33,229 nucleotides of DNA from the NCBI GenBank assembly GCA_036271555.1, contig DATBAK010000080.1, forward strand, positions 1-33,229, written 5' to 3'. The notes beneath the pieces were generated by a model. That model searched no databases. It saw nothing but the letters and a program-made list of their open reading frames with translations, and was not told where the DNA came from. Positions 8,927-18,043 of the stretch are shown here, piece after piece (the stretch's first letter is position 1; the number at the start of each line of letters is the position of its first letter). Source of the stretch: Acidimicrobiia bacterium (GTDB lineage Bacteria > Actinomycetota > Acidimicrobiia > IMCC26256 > PALSA-610). Made by a program: the position numbers and the translations under genes.

Positions 8927-10410
8927 CGACGGGCGTCGCCGGGTCGCGCGACGGCCGCCCGCTGCTCGTCGTCGCGCCGCAGGTGGGCGGGGTCGGTGCC
9001 GGCCACTTCATGCGCGGGCTCGCGCTCGCGCAGGCATGGAACGACCGCTCCGGCCGCGCCGTCTTCGTAACCGGAGCGCTCGCAGCGCCACTCGCGGAGT
9101 TGCTCGAACGGGAATCCATCGCGCACGTCGAAGCCGACGGACGCGCGGCGGTGATCCGCGCCGTCGAGCACGTCGCGCTCGAGGGGCCGATCAGCGGCCT
9201 CGTCGTCGACGGCTACGACTACGGCACGCCCGTCGAACGCGCGCTGCGCCCGCTCGCGGCCGCGACCCTCGCGTTCGACGACGGCAACGAGACCGGTGCG
9301 CACGACGTCGACCTCCTCACAGACCCGACACCCGGTCTCACCGCGACGACGTACGCCGCGCACGCACCGGGTGCCGAGTTGCTCCTCGGTCCGCGGTACG
9401 CGGCGCTCCGCCGCGCGCGCCCGGATGCCGCGTCCACTTCGGCTTCCGGTTCTTCCGGCGCTTCCGGCGCTTCCGGCGCTTCCGGGTCTTCCCGACGCCG
9501 CTTCACGCTCCTCGCGGGGGGCGAGCCGCCGACGCGTGTGCGCGCCTGGTTCGTCGCGGTGGCCGACGGTCTGCGCGCCGCGGGCTTCGTCGTCGGCGCA
9601 CCCGGTCTCACCGACCCGCGCTACGACGACCTCGCCATCGAGACGCGTGCCACCGAGGTCGCGATCACCGCCGGCGGATCGACGACGCTCGACCTCTGCC
9701 GGCTCGGGGTGCCGACCCTCGTCGTCGTGATCGCCGACAACCAGGCCGGCCTCGCTGCGGGGCTCGACGCCGCCGGTGCCGTCCGGCCACTGGGCCGGCT
9801 CGAAGCCGTCGCTCCGGAGGACGCGGTGGCGGCCGCGGTCGCTCTCGCGAACGACCACGACGCCGGTCGCCGGCTCGCGTGCCGCGGTCGCGCGCTCGTC
9901 GACGGGCGCGGTGCGGGACGCCTGGCCGTCGCGCTGCGCGCCGCCGCGTTGCGGCTCGAGCCCGCGCGACCCGATGACGCGCGGCTGGTGTGGGAGTGGG
10001 CGAACGATCCCGAGACGCGCGCGATGTCGTTCGAGACGGATGAGATCGCGTGGGCCGACCACGAGCGCTGGTTCGCCGCACAGCGCGCGAACCCGGACGC
10101 GCGCATGTTCATCGCGGCGACCGCCGAGGGTGCGCCGGTGGGGCAGGTTCGGTTCGCGCGCGACGGCGCCGAGCTCGTGATCGGCGTCAGCGTCGCGGCC
10201 GACCAGCGGAGCCGCGGATTTGCGGCGCCGTTGATCGCCGCCGGTGTCGCGCGGGCGCGGAAGGAACTGCCCCGAGCGCCGATCGTCGCCTACATCCGCG
10301 CCGAGAACGAGCGCTCGCAACGCGCGTTCGTGGATGCCGGCTTCGTTCGGCAGACCGAGCGCGTGGGCCCGCACGAGTCTGCGGTGTTCTTCGCAGAGGA
10401 CGACGCATGA
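8923..10410 (+). CDS. pseG-pseH: Fused PseG-PseH: UDP-sugar hydrolase plus N-acetyltransferase
   Basis: This 495-residue protein joins two enzymes of pseudaminic acid synthesis. Residues about 13-340 are PseG-like (GT-B fold, removes UDP from UDP-2,4-diacetamido-trideoxy-altrose). They show GVGAGHFMRGLALA with the family's catalytic-region His28, VVDGYDYG, LLLGPRYAALR, AGGSTTLDLC (250-259) and NQ (273-274). Residues about 342-480 are a GNAT domain like PseH, which acetylates the 4-amino group; QRSRGF (428-433) is the acetyl-CoA loop and ENERSQRAFVDAGF the C-terminal block. Between the two PseG lobes lies a Ser/Gly/Ala linker (about 171-190). GTG 8923 overlaps the upstream stop, and the ATG of pseI overlaps this stop. 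Exact acceptor is inferred from pathway context. Confidence 0.88.
   Translation: MTTGVAGSRDGRPLLVVAPQVGGVGAGHFMRGLALAQAWNDRSGRAVFVTGALAAPLAELLERESIAHVEADGRAAVIRAVEHVALEGPISGLVVDGYDYGTPVERALRPLAAATLAFDDGNETGAHDVDLLTDPTPGLTATTYAAHAPGAELLLGPRYAALRRARPDAASTSASGSSGASGASGASGSSRRRFTLLAGGEPPTRVRAWFVAVADGLRAAGFVVGAPGLTDPRYDDLAIETRATEVAITAGGSTTLDLCRLGVPTLVVVIADNQAGLAAGLDAAGAVRPLGRLEAVAPEDAVAAAVALANDHDAGRRLACRGRALVDGRGAGRLAVALRAAALRLEPARPDDARLVWEWANDPETRAMSFETDEIAWADHERWFAAQRANPDARMFIAATAEGAPVGQVRFARDGAELVIGVSVAADQRSRGFAAPLIAAGVARARKELPRAPIVAYIRAENERSQRAFVDAGFVRQTERVGPHESAVFFAEDDA
9442..9492 (+). repeat. 9-bp tandem repeat encoding a Ser/Gly/Ala linker in pseG
   Basis: Five to six head-to-tail copies of a 9-mer close to GCTTCCGGC, three of them identical at 9460-9485 apart from the last base. 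Each unit encodes Ala-Ser-Gly or Ser-Ser-Gly. As the unit is a multiple of three, gain or loss of copies by slippage would keep the frame and only change linker length. Confidence 0.9.
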
Positions 10411-11462
10411 CGAGTGCGAGCGTGCGCATCGGCGGGCGCGAGGTCGGCGCCGGTCACCCCGTCTACATCGTGGCCGAGCTGTCGGCGAACCACGGCGGAC
10501 GGCTCGACCGCGCGCTCGAGCTGGTTGCCGCGGTCGCCGACGCGGGCGTCGACGCGGTGAAGATCCAGACCTACCGACCCGAGAGCCTCACCATCGACTC
10601 CGACGCGCCGCCGTTCCGGGTGGGCGCGGGATCGCTGTGGGAAGGCCGGCGTCTGTGGGACCTGTACGCGGAAGCGCAGACGCCGTGGGAATGGCACGAC
10701 GCGATCTTCGCCGCCGCGCGCGACGCGGGGATCGCGTGCTTCTCGACGCCGTTCGACGACGCCGCGATCGAGCTCCTCGAAGGCTTCGACCCGCCGGCGT
10801 ACAAGGTCGCGTCGTTCGAGCTCGTCGACCTCGCGCTCGTCGCCGCGATCGCGCGCCGGGGGCGACCGGTCGTGATGTCGACCGGCATGGCCTCGGTCGA
10901 CGAGATCGACGACGCAGTGCGCACCGCGCGCGACGCCGGCGCGGGCGGGATCGTGCTGCTGCGCTGCAACAGCGGCTATCCCGCGCAGCCGGGCGAGATG
11001 GATCTGCGCACGATCCCCGACATGATCGAGCGCTGGGACGTGCCCGTCGGCTTGAGTGACCACACGCTCGGCATGACCGCCGCGATCGCCTCGGTGGGGC
11101 TGGGCGCGGTGATGCTCGAGAAGCACGTCACCACGGCCCGCGCCGACGGCGGCCCCGATGCCGCGTTCTCGTTGGAGCCGGCCGAGCTGCGAGCGCTCGT
11201 TGCATCGGTGCGCGAAGCCGAGGCCGCGCTCGGCGACGTGCGCTACGGCCCGTCGCCGTCGGAGCACGCGAGTGAGCCGTTCCGGCGGTCCCTGTACGCG
11301 GTGCGCGACATTGCCGCTTCGGAGACGATCGCCGCCGACGCGGTGCGGTCGATCCGTCCCGCGGGCGGGCTCGCGCCGAAAGAGCTGCCGGCGGTGATCG
11401 GTCGCCGGGCGCGCGTCGCGATCGCGCGCGGCACCCCGATCAGCTGGGACTTGCTCGACTGA
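10407..11462 (+). CDS. pseI: Pseudaminic acid synthase (NeuB family)
   Basis: The 351-residue protein condenses phosphoenolpyruvate with a 6-carbon diacetamido sugar to give a nonulosonic acid. The TIM barrel begins YIVAELSANHGG (about 20-31), with VKIQTY (51-56), FSTPFD (112-117), GLSDHT (215-220) and EKH (238-240). The block GGPDAAFSLEP (248-258) is the form seen in pseudaminate synthases rather than sialate synthases, which have a different residue pattern here. Residues about 293-351 are the C-terminal SAF (antifreeze-like) domain. ATG 10407 overlaps the stop of pseG-pseH. The 3' end overlaps the convergent cytidylyltransferase gene by 23 bases. Assignment to pseudaminic rather than legionaminic acid also rests on the inverting-type PseB and PseC across the convergence point. 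Confidence 0.92.
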   Translation: MTSASVRIGGREVGAGHPVYIVAELSANHGGRLDRALELVAAVADAGVDAVKIQTYRPESLTIDSDAPPFRVGAGSLWEGRRLWDLYAEAQTPWEWHDAIFAAARDAGIACFSTPFDDAAIELLEGFDPPAYKVASFELVDLALVAAIARRGRPVVMSTGMASVDEIDDAVRTARDAGAGGIVLLRCNSGYPAQPGEMDLRTIPDMIERWDVPVGLSDHTLGMTAAIASVGLGAVMLEKHVTTARADGGPDAAFSLEPAELRALVASVREAEAALGDVRYGPSPSEHASEPFRRSLYAVRDIAASETIAADAVRSIRPAGGLAPKELPAVIGRRARVAIARGTPISWDLLD

Positions 11463-12402
11463 GCTCGACGATCTGACGGTCGGCGGCGATCACGGCGCGC
11501 ACTTCGTCGAGCAGCCGTTCCCGCTCCGACTCCGGGTGGAGTGTCGCGAGCGCGCGCCCGTCGTGGACCTCGAGCGCGATCCACGCACCCGCGCGGTCGG
11601 TGTAGACGCGTGCGAACGGTTGCCCGCCGCCGCCGAACCATTCGCGGGCGGCGTCGCGCACCGAATCGGGTGCGGCGGGGAGGTCGTCGGTGGCGCGGGC
11701 CGGCACGAGAGTGCCGCCGCCCGGCGCCGGCGAAGGGTCGACGAGGTCGCGCCACGGCACGCGCACCGGATCGGCGGCCCCGCTCACGAGGGTGCGCACG
11801 GCCGCGAGATCGGCGGGCTCGTCGATCGTCCAGCGTCGCGCGCCGTCGTCGGATCCCGAGTCGAGCTGGGCGATCGGATACCGATCGGGCCGGCGTTGGA
11901 GGTAGGGCGTCACGTGCTCCCGCTCGTCGGCGCCGTCCGCATGCGCGGCCGCCTCGCGGAGCGCCGAGGCGGTGATCACCTCGACGTCGAGACCGTCGGG
12001 GAACGTCCGGAGCAGCGTGTTCGACGTGTACGCGGCGCCGGTGCGCGCGTGCAGGGCGAGCGCGTCGCCGACGACGAGCGGATCCGCGAGCGGGCAGTCG
12101 GCGGTGAGGCGGACCACGGTGTCGTGGTCGAACGAATCGAACGCGTCGAGCGCGTCGACGAAGCGACTCAGCACGTCGGACTCGGAGCCGCGCACGACGT
12201 CGACGCCGCAGTCGCGCGCGAGCGCGGCGATCCGGTCGTCGCGAGCATCATCGCTCGTCGCCACGACGACCGGGCCGCCGTCGAACGGCGCGAGGCGCTC
12301 GAGCATGAAGCCGAGCAGCGGCCGTCCCGCGAGCGGCTCCAGCACCTTCCCGGGAAAGCGCGTCGAGCCCATCCGCGCCTGTACGACGACGAGTGCGCTC
12401 AT
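11440..12402 (-). CDS. spsF: SpsF-type cytidylyltransferase with C-terminal extension (probable CMP-nonulosonate synthetase)
   Basis: Residues 1 to about 230 are a nucleotidyltransferase of the CTP_transf_3 type. VVVQARMGSTRFPGKVLEPL near the N-terminus is the SpsF (COG1861) form of the nucleotide loop, and LTADCPLADP (99-108) the metal-binding block. The canonical PseF loop of the PARGGS type is not present, so activation of the nonulosonic acid with CMP is assigned to this gene by context. About 85 C-terminal residues beyond the fold (a Pro/Gly-rich stretch, then WFGGGGQPFARVYTD to the end) match nothing I recognise. ATG 12402 overlaps the stop of the oxidoreductase gene (ATGA). It is the last gene of the minus-strand operon and overlaps pseI tail to tail. 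Confidence 0.82.
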   Translation of the reverse strand: MSALVVVQARMGSTRFPGKVLEPLAGRPLLGFMLERLAPFDGGPVVVATSDDARDDRIAALARDCGVDVVRGSESDVLSRFVDALDAFDSFDHDTVVRLTADCPLADPLVVGDALALHARTGAAYTSNTLLRTFPDGLDVEVITASALREAAAHADGADEREHVTPYLQRRPDRYPIAQLDSGSDDGARRWTIDEPADLAAVRTLVSGAADPVRVPWRDLVDPSPAPGGGTLVPARATDDLPAAPDSVRDAAREWFGGGGQPFARVYTDRAGAWIALEVHDGRALATLHPESERERLLDEVRAVIAADRQIVELSRASPS

Positions 12403-13351
12403 CGCGTGCCGTGGGCGCGGATCGCGTCGGCCAGCCGGAGCGATTCCATCCCGACCGGCGCGGGAACGGGGAGGGTCGGGCCTCCGTCGATCCATCCGAG
12501 GAAGGCGCGGGCCTCGCGCCGGTACGCCTCGTCGACATCGGGCGCGACCGTCTCGTCGAGCCGGTCGCGGTCGAGGGCTTCGAGCTCCAGTCGCTCGGAT
12601 GCCCAGTCGTAGCGGATCGTGCCGCGGGTGCCGACCACCTCGATGCCGCGTCGGTAGTCGCGGCTCAGGTAGTCGAGGGCGACGTGAACGGGAACGCCGC
12701 TCGCGTGCTGCAGCAGCGCGTGCACGGAGTCCTCGACGTCGATGTCGAGATCTCCGAGCCGCTGCACGAGGGCGCCGGCGACGGTGAGCTCGCCGTCGCC
12801 GAACAACCACACCAGCTCGTCGAGCTCGTGGATCGCATCGAGCAGCACGCCGCCGCCGAGTGCGCGCTGCGCGGAGTAGCTGGCGCGGTAGTCGCCGGCG
12901 CGCCAGCCGGGGAGCCAGCTGCCGAACCACACGCGGACGGAAGCGATGTCGCCGATGTCGCCCCGCTGCACGCCGCCGATCAGTCGCTGGAGGGGCGCGA
13001 CGAAGCGGAGGTTGTACCCGACCGCGACCGCGCCGTCGGCCACCGGAACCGGCACGTCGGCGGCTGCGCACGCGAGGGGCTTCTCCACGAGCACCCGCGC
13101 GCCGGTCGCGACCGCGGCGGCCGCCTGCTCGGCGTGCAGCACCGTCGGGCTCGCGATCACCACGCCGTCGTAGCCGCCGGGGATCTGGGCACTGCACTCA
13201 CCACGGATTGCACCAACCGCAGCAACGGTTGCGTCGACGCGCGCCGCGTCCGGGTCGAGCACCGTGACGACGGCGCCTGCCGCGCGCAGGTTCGCGCAGT
13301 GCCGCCGGCCGATCGATCCCGCGCCCGCGACGAGGACGCGCGGCGCGTCGC

Positions 13352-13355
<4 letters not shown>
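12399..13355 (-). CDS. Gfo/Idh/MocA-family sugar oxidoreductase
   Basis: The 318-residue protein has an N-terminal NAD(P)-binding Rossmann fold with VLVAGAGSIGRRH (8-19), and the family's EKP motif at 91-93 within VLVEKPLA, where the Lys is usually catalytic. The C-terminal domain shows LGGGVLLDAIHELDEL, with Asp173 and His176 in the usual active-site places. The family oxidises or reduces hydroxyls of sugars or nucleotide sugars. No step of the standard pseudaminic acid route needs it, so it probably modifies the sugar or makes a related one together with the adjacent class III aminotransferase. GTG 13355 overlaps the upstream stop (GTGA) and its own stop overlaps the next ATG. Confidence 0.88.
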
Positions 13356-14616
<1,261 letters not shown>

Positions 14617-14620
<4 letters not shown>

Positions 14621-15684
14621 AGCAACCCCGCCAGCGTGTCGACGACGCGGTCCTGTTGCGCGTCGGTGAGCCCCGAGTACATCGGCAGCGAGATCAGCTG
14701 CGCGGCGGCCGACTCGGTGCTCGGGTAGCGCGCGGGATCGTCGCAGTACGCGTGGAAGCGATAGATCGGCACGTAGTGGACCTGCACGCCGATGCCTGCC
14801 GCGCGCAGCCCGTCGAACACGCGCCGCCGCTCGGCGACGCGCACCGGAAAGAGGTGGTACGCGTGCCGCGAACCTTCGGGCGCGCCCGGTGGCAGCTCGA
14901 CCGGAAGGTCGCGCAGCTGCGAGCGGTACCGCGCCGCGAGCTCGTTGCGGCGCGCGACGAACGCGCCGAGCTTGCGGAGCTGCGATGTGCCGAGCGCGGC
15001 CTGGATGTCGGTGAGCCGGAAGTTGTAGCCCGGTGTGTCGATGTCGTACGCCCACGCGCCCGCAGTGGGCGTGGGCCGGATGCCGTGATGACGAAACGTC
15101 CGCAGTCGCTCGGCGAGCGCGGCGTCGTTCGTCGTGACCGCGCCCCCTTCGCCCGTGGTGATGGTCTTCACCGGATGGAACGAGAAGCAGCAGAGATCCG
15201 AGCGCGCGCAGTTACCGACCGGCCCGTCGGGTGTCGTCGCACCGAGCGCGTGCGCGGCGTCCTCGATCACGACCCGCGGCCGTTCGGGGAGCGCGGCGAG
15301 GTCCACGGGCAGCCCCGCGTAGTGAACGGCCACGAGCGCGTCGCACGCCGGCACGCGTGTGGGATCGAGGTTCAGCGTGTCGGGATCGATGTCGAGGAAT
15401 CCGACCGACGCGCCGACGTAGCGCGCGCAGTTCGCGCTCGCCGCGAACGTCAGGGGAGACGTCACCACGTGATCACCCGGGCCGATGCCCGCCGCGACGC
15501 ACGCGCCGTGCAGCGCGGCGGTGCCGCTCGAGAACGCGACCGCGTGGCGGGCGCCGACGGTCTCCGCCAGGTGCTCCTCGAACTCGGCGACCTTCGGTCC
15601 CTGGGTGAGCCACTCGCTGCGGAGCACCTCGACGACCGCCGCGACATCGTCGTCGTCGATCGACTGGTGCCCGTACGGGATCAC
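14617..15684 (-). CDS. pseC: UDP-4-amino-4,6-dideoxy-N-acetyl-altrosamine transaminase
   Basis: This 355-residue DegT/DnrJ/EryC1-type aminotransferase starts IPYGHQSID, has SSGTAALHGA (52-61), IEDAAHALGA (140-149, with the PLP-binding Asp) and FSFHPVKTITTGEGG with the PLP Lys at 173. The HPVKxITTGEGG form is typical of PseC. It adds the 4-amino group, from glutamate, to the 4-keto sugar made by PseB. GTG 15684 overlaps the pseB stop by the GTGA arrangement, so the pair is translationally coupled. An upstream in-frame start at 15798 lies deep in pseB and is rejected. Length matches the family. Confidence 0.93.
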
Positions 15685-16652
15685 TGCAGGAGCGCCGCGA
15701 GCTCCTCGACGCCCAGCCACTCGTCGTTCGTGCCGCTCGAGTAGACGAACTCGTCGGCGAGGGGCTTGCCGTCGCGGTAGGCCACGTCGTGGTCCCACCA
15801 GGGGTGCTCGGGCAGGACGACGTAGAGGTCGCCGATGTCGACGGCGTGGCGGCTCTCGTCCGAGGTGAGGAGCAGCTCGTGCAGCTTCTCGCCGGGACGG
15901 ATGCCGATCACGTCGCGCGGGAGACCGGGGGCCATCGCCTCGGCGAGGTCGACGACGCGCATCGACGGGATCTTCGGCACGAAGACCTCACCGCCGCGCG
16001 CGTGGTCGAACGCGTGCATCACGAGGTCGACCGCCTGGTCGAGCGAGATCCAGAAGCGGGTCATGCGCTCGTCGGTGATGGTGAGCCGGCCGTCGCGCTC
16101 GATCTGGCGACGGAACAAGGGCACGACCGAGCCGCGCGAGCCGACGACGTTGCCGTAGCGGACGCAGGCCAGACGGGTCGTGGTGCGGGCGGCGTAGGCG
16201 TTGCCCTGCACGACGATCTTCTCGGCGCACAGCTTCGTCGCGCCGTACAGGTTCACGGGGTTGACGGCCTTGTCGGTGGAGAGCGCGACGACGCGCTTCA
16301 CACCGGCGTCGATCGCCACGTCGACGACGTTCTGCGCGCCGAGCACGTTCGTCTGCACCGCTTCGAACGGGTTGTACTCGCAGGCGGGGACCTGTTTCAT
16401 CGCCGCGGCGTGCACGATGAAGTCGACGCCCTGCGCGGCGCGGTACAAGCGATCACGGTCGCGCACGTCACCGATCAGGTAGCGCACCTGCTCGTCGCCG
16501 ACGCGCTCGCGCATCTCGAGCTGCTTGAGCTCGTCGCGCGAGTAGACGCGCACCACGGCGTCCGGCCATTCGGCCAGCAAGCGGCGGGTGAAGACCTGAC
16601 CGAAAGAGCCGGTTCCGCCGGTGAGCAGGATCGTGGCGCCCGAGAAGTTCAT
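15681..16652 (-). CDS. pseB: UDP-N-acetylglucosamine 4,6-dehydratase (inverting)
   Basis: The 323-residue extended short-chain dehydrogenase carries TGGTGSFG (11-18) for NADP binding, STDKAVNP with the Thr-Asp-Lys set (126-128), and YGATK (Tyr136, Lys140). The Asp-Lys pair before the Tyr is the hallmark of the inverting dehydratases PseB/FlaA1. It converts UDP-GlcNAc to the 4-keto-6-deoxy-altro sugar, the first step of pseudaminic acid synthesis. I place the start at ATG 16652 because AGGA lies 8 bases upstream and the product begins like other PseB proteins (M-x4-ILLTGGTGSFG). An in-frame ATG at 16661 would add three residues but has no spacing for a ribosome site. It follows nadA on the same strand after a 65-base gap. 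Confidence 0.93.
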   Translation of the reverse strand: MNFSGATILLTGGTGSFGQVFTRRLLAEWPDAVVRVYSRDELKQLEMRERVGDEQVRYLIGDVRDRDRLYRAAQGVDFIVHAAAMKQVPACEYNPFEAVQTNVLGAQNVVDVAIDAGVKRVVALSTDKAVNPVNLYGATKLCAEKIVVQGNAYAARTTTRLACVRYGNVVGSRGSVVPLFRRQIERDGRLTITDERMTRFWISLDQAVDLVMHAFDHARGGEVFVPKIPSMRVVDLAEAMAPGLPRDVIGIRPGEKLHELLLTSDESRHAVDIGDLYVVLPEHPWWDHDVAYRDGKPLADEFVYSSGTNDEWLGVEELAALLQ

Positions 16653-16693
16653 GCCGTCCATCCTGCACTCATCGGTCGGCCGAACGGTGTATG

Positions 16694-16709
16694 TAGGCCT
16701 TTCGGCCTA
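16694..16709 (-). terminator. Hairpin with GAAA tetraloop between nadA and pseB
   Basis: Read on the minus strand, TAGGCC-GAAA-GGCCTA forms a perfect 6-bp stem closed by a GNRA loop, 9 bases beyond the nadA stop. No T-run follows, so it may weaken read-through, protect the nadA mRNA 3' end, or be neutral. The loop sequence is correct only on the minus strand, which is the transcribed one here. Confidence 0.45.
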
Positions 16710-16717
16710 TTGCCGCG

Positions 16718-17806
16718 CTACGTGATCGAGAGCATCCGTTCGAGCGCGACGCGTGCCCATTCGGTCGTGTCCGCGTCGACGACGATCTGGTTCACGACCT
16801 CGTCCCGCGCGAGGTGATCGAGCACCCAGAGCAGGTGCGGTTCGTCGATCCGGAACATCGTCGAGCACGGGCACACGAGCGGGTCGAGCGTGAAGATCGT
16901 CTTGTCGGGGTGCTCCTTCGCGAGCCGTTGCACCATGTGCACCTCGGTCGCGATCGCGAGCACGGCACCGGCGGGCGCGGCGCCGACCCACTCGAGGATC
17001 CGCTCGGTCGATCCGACGCGATCGGCGAGCTCGACGACCTCGTGCGAGGTCTCCGGGTGCACGATCACCTCGACGTCGGGATGCTCGGCGCGGGCCGCGA
17101 CGATGTGCTCGGGACGGAACCGCTGGTGCACGGAGCAGTGGCCCTTCCAGAGGAGCAGCGTCGCTTCCTTGACGTCGCGCTCCTCGAGCCCGCCGAGCTC
17201 CTCACGCGGGTTCCACACGCGCATGTCGGTCGCGCGGTATCCCATGGCGAAGCCGGTGTTGCGCCCGAGGTGCTGGTCGGGCACGAAGAGGACCCGGTCG
17301 CCGCGCGCCAGCGCCCATTCGAGCACCGCGCGCGCATTCGACGACGTGCACACCGCGCCACCGTGGCGGCCGACGAACGCCTTCAACGCGGCGGAGGAGT
17401 TCATGTACGTGATCGGGATCACGCGGTCGACGTCGACGACGTGGCCGATCTCGTCCCACGCCTCCTCGACCTGGTCGATGTCGGCCATGTCGGCCATCGA
17501 GCAACCGGCGTTGAGGTCGGGGAGCACCACGCGCTGGTGGTCGCCGGTCAGCACGTCGGCGGACTCCGCCATGAAGTGCACACCGCAGAACACGATGTCG
17601 GTGGCGGCGGAGTCGGCGGCGAAGCGGGCGAGCTTGAACGAGTCGCCCGTCGCGTCGGCCCAGCGGATGACCTCGTCCCGCTGGTAGTGATGGCCGAGGA
17701 TCAGGAGCCGCTCGCCGAGCGATTCCTTCGCGGCGCGGATGCGCGATTCGAGCTCGTCGGGGGCCGCGAGGGTGTAGTCGTCCGGCAGCGGGATCTGCAG
17801 TCGCAT
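16718..17806 (-). CDS. nadA: Quinolinate synthase (4Fe-4S)
   Basis: The 362-residue NadA condenses iminoaspartate with dihydroxyacetone phosphate to quinolinate in NAD synthesis. Visible blocks are LGHHYQRDEVI (38-48), VFCGVHFMAESADVL, LPDLNAGCSMAD with Cys102, TYMNSSAA, CTSSNA, GHCSVHQRF with Cys224, HPETS and CPCSTMFRID with Cys312/314. The three cluster ligands are expected at Cys102, Cys224 and one of the last pair. ATG 17806 is chosen because AGGGAGG precedes it by about 6 bases; an upstream in-frame start at 17836 has no such site. nadB and nadC are not in the window. It is divergent from uvrC and may share a transcript with the pse operon downstream. Confidence 0.96.
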   Translation of the reverse strand: MRLQIPLPDDYTLAAPDELESRIRAAKESLGERLLILGHHYQRDEVIRWADATGDSFKLARFAADSAATDIVFCGVHFMAESADVLTGDHQRVVLPDLNAGCSMADMADIDQVEEAWDEIGHVVDVDRVIPITYMNSSAALKAFVGRHGGAVCTSSNARAVLEWALARGDRVLFVPDQHLGRNTGFAMGYRATDMRVWNPREELGGLEERDVKEATLLLWKGHCSVHQRFRPEHIVAARAEHPDVEVIVHPETSHEVVELADRVGSTERILEWVGAAPAGAVLAIATEVHMVQRLAKEHPDKTIFTLDPLVCPCSTMFRIDEPHLLWVLDHLARDEVVNQIVVDADTTEWARVALERMLSIT

Positions 17807-17813
17807 GATGAGC

Positions 17814-17825
17814 CTCCCTAGGGAG
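17814..17825. promoter_or_regulatory. 12-bp palindrome overlapping the nadA ribosome-binding site
   Basis: CTCCCTAGGGAG is a perfect palindrome that includes the AGGGAG Shine-Dalgarno of nadA on the minus strand. It could be a regulator-binding site or could fold to hide the ribosome site; it may also be chance, since half of it is fixed by the Shine-Dalgarno. Confidence 0.35.
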
Positions 17826-17874
17826 TGACTCTGCATCGGCCGGTGGGTGGCAGCCCGGTCGCCACACCACGGGG

Positions 17875-17903
17875 TTGTCGGCCGCAGAGCCGTGTTCTAT
17901 GCG
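17875..17903 (+). promoter_or_regulatory. Possible uvrC promoter
   Basis: TTGTCG and TATGCG are separated by 17 bases on the plus strand, upstream of uvrC. The -35 keeps four of six consensus bases and the -10 only three, so this is a weak candidate. If used, the mRNA leader would be about 135 bases and would contain the 19-bp hairpin at 17943-17998. Confidence 0.25.
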
Positions 17904-17942
17904 CCGGAAACCGGGACCCGACGTACGAGTGACTCTATCCCT

Positions 17943-17998
17943 CCTCCCGTGGTACTGCGTTCCAAGGCGATATGCCGATAACGCAGTACCACGGGAGG
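17943..17998. repeat. Perfect 19-bp inverted repeat between nadA and uvrC
   Basis: The arms at 17943-17961 (starting CCTCCCGTGG) and 17980-17998 (ending CCACGGGAGG) are exact reverse complements, separated by an 18-base spacer. The match ends sharply on both sides. There is no T-run for a terminator in either direction. It lies 45 bases before the uvrC start and about 135 bases before nadA on the other strand. It could be a binding site for a dimer, a leader RNA stem for uvrC, or a short palindromic repeat of the REP or MITE kind. Confidence 0.85.
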
Positions 17999-18043
17999 GC
18001 CGAGGCGACCGTCGGCGTCCGACCCAGGCGCGAAAATGGGCCC

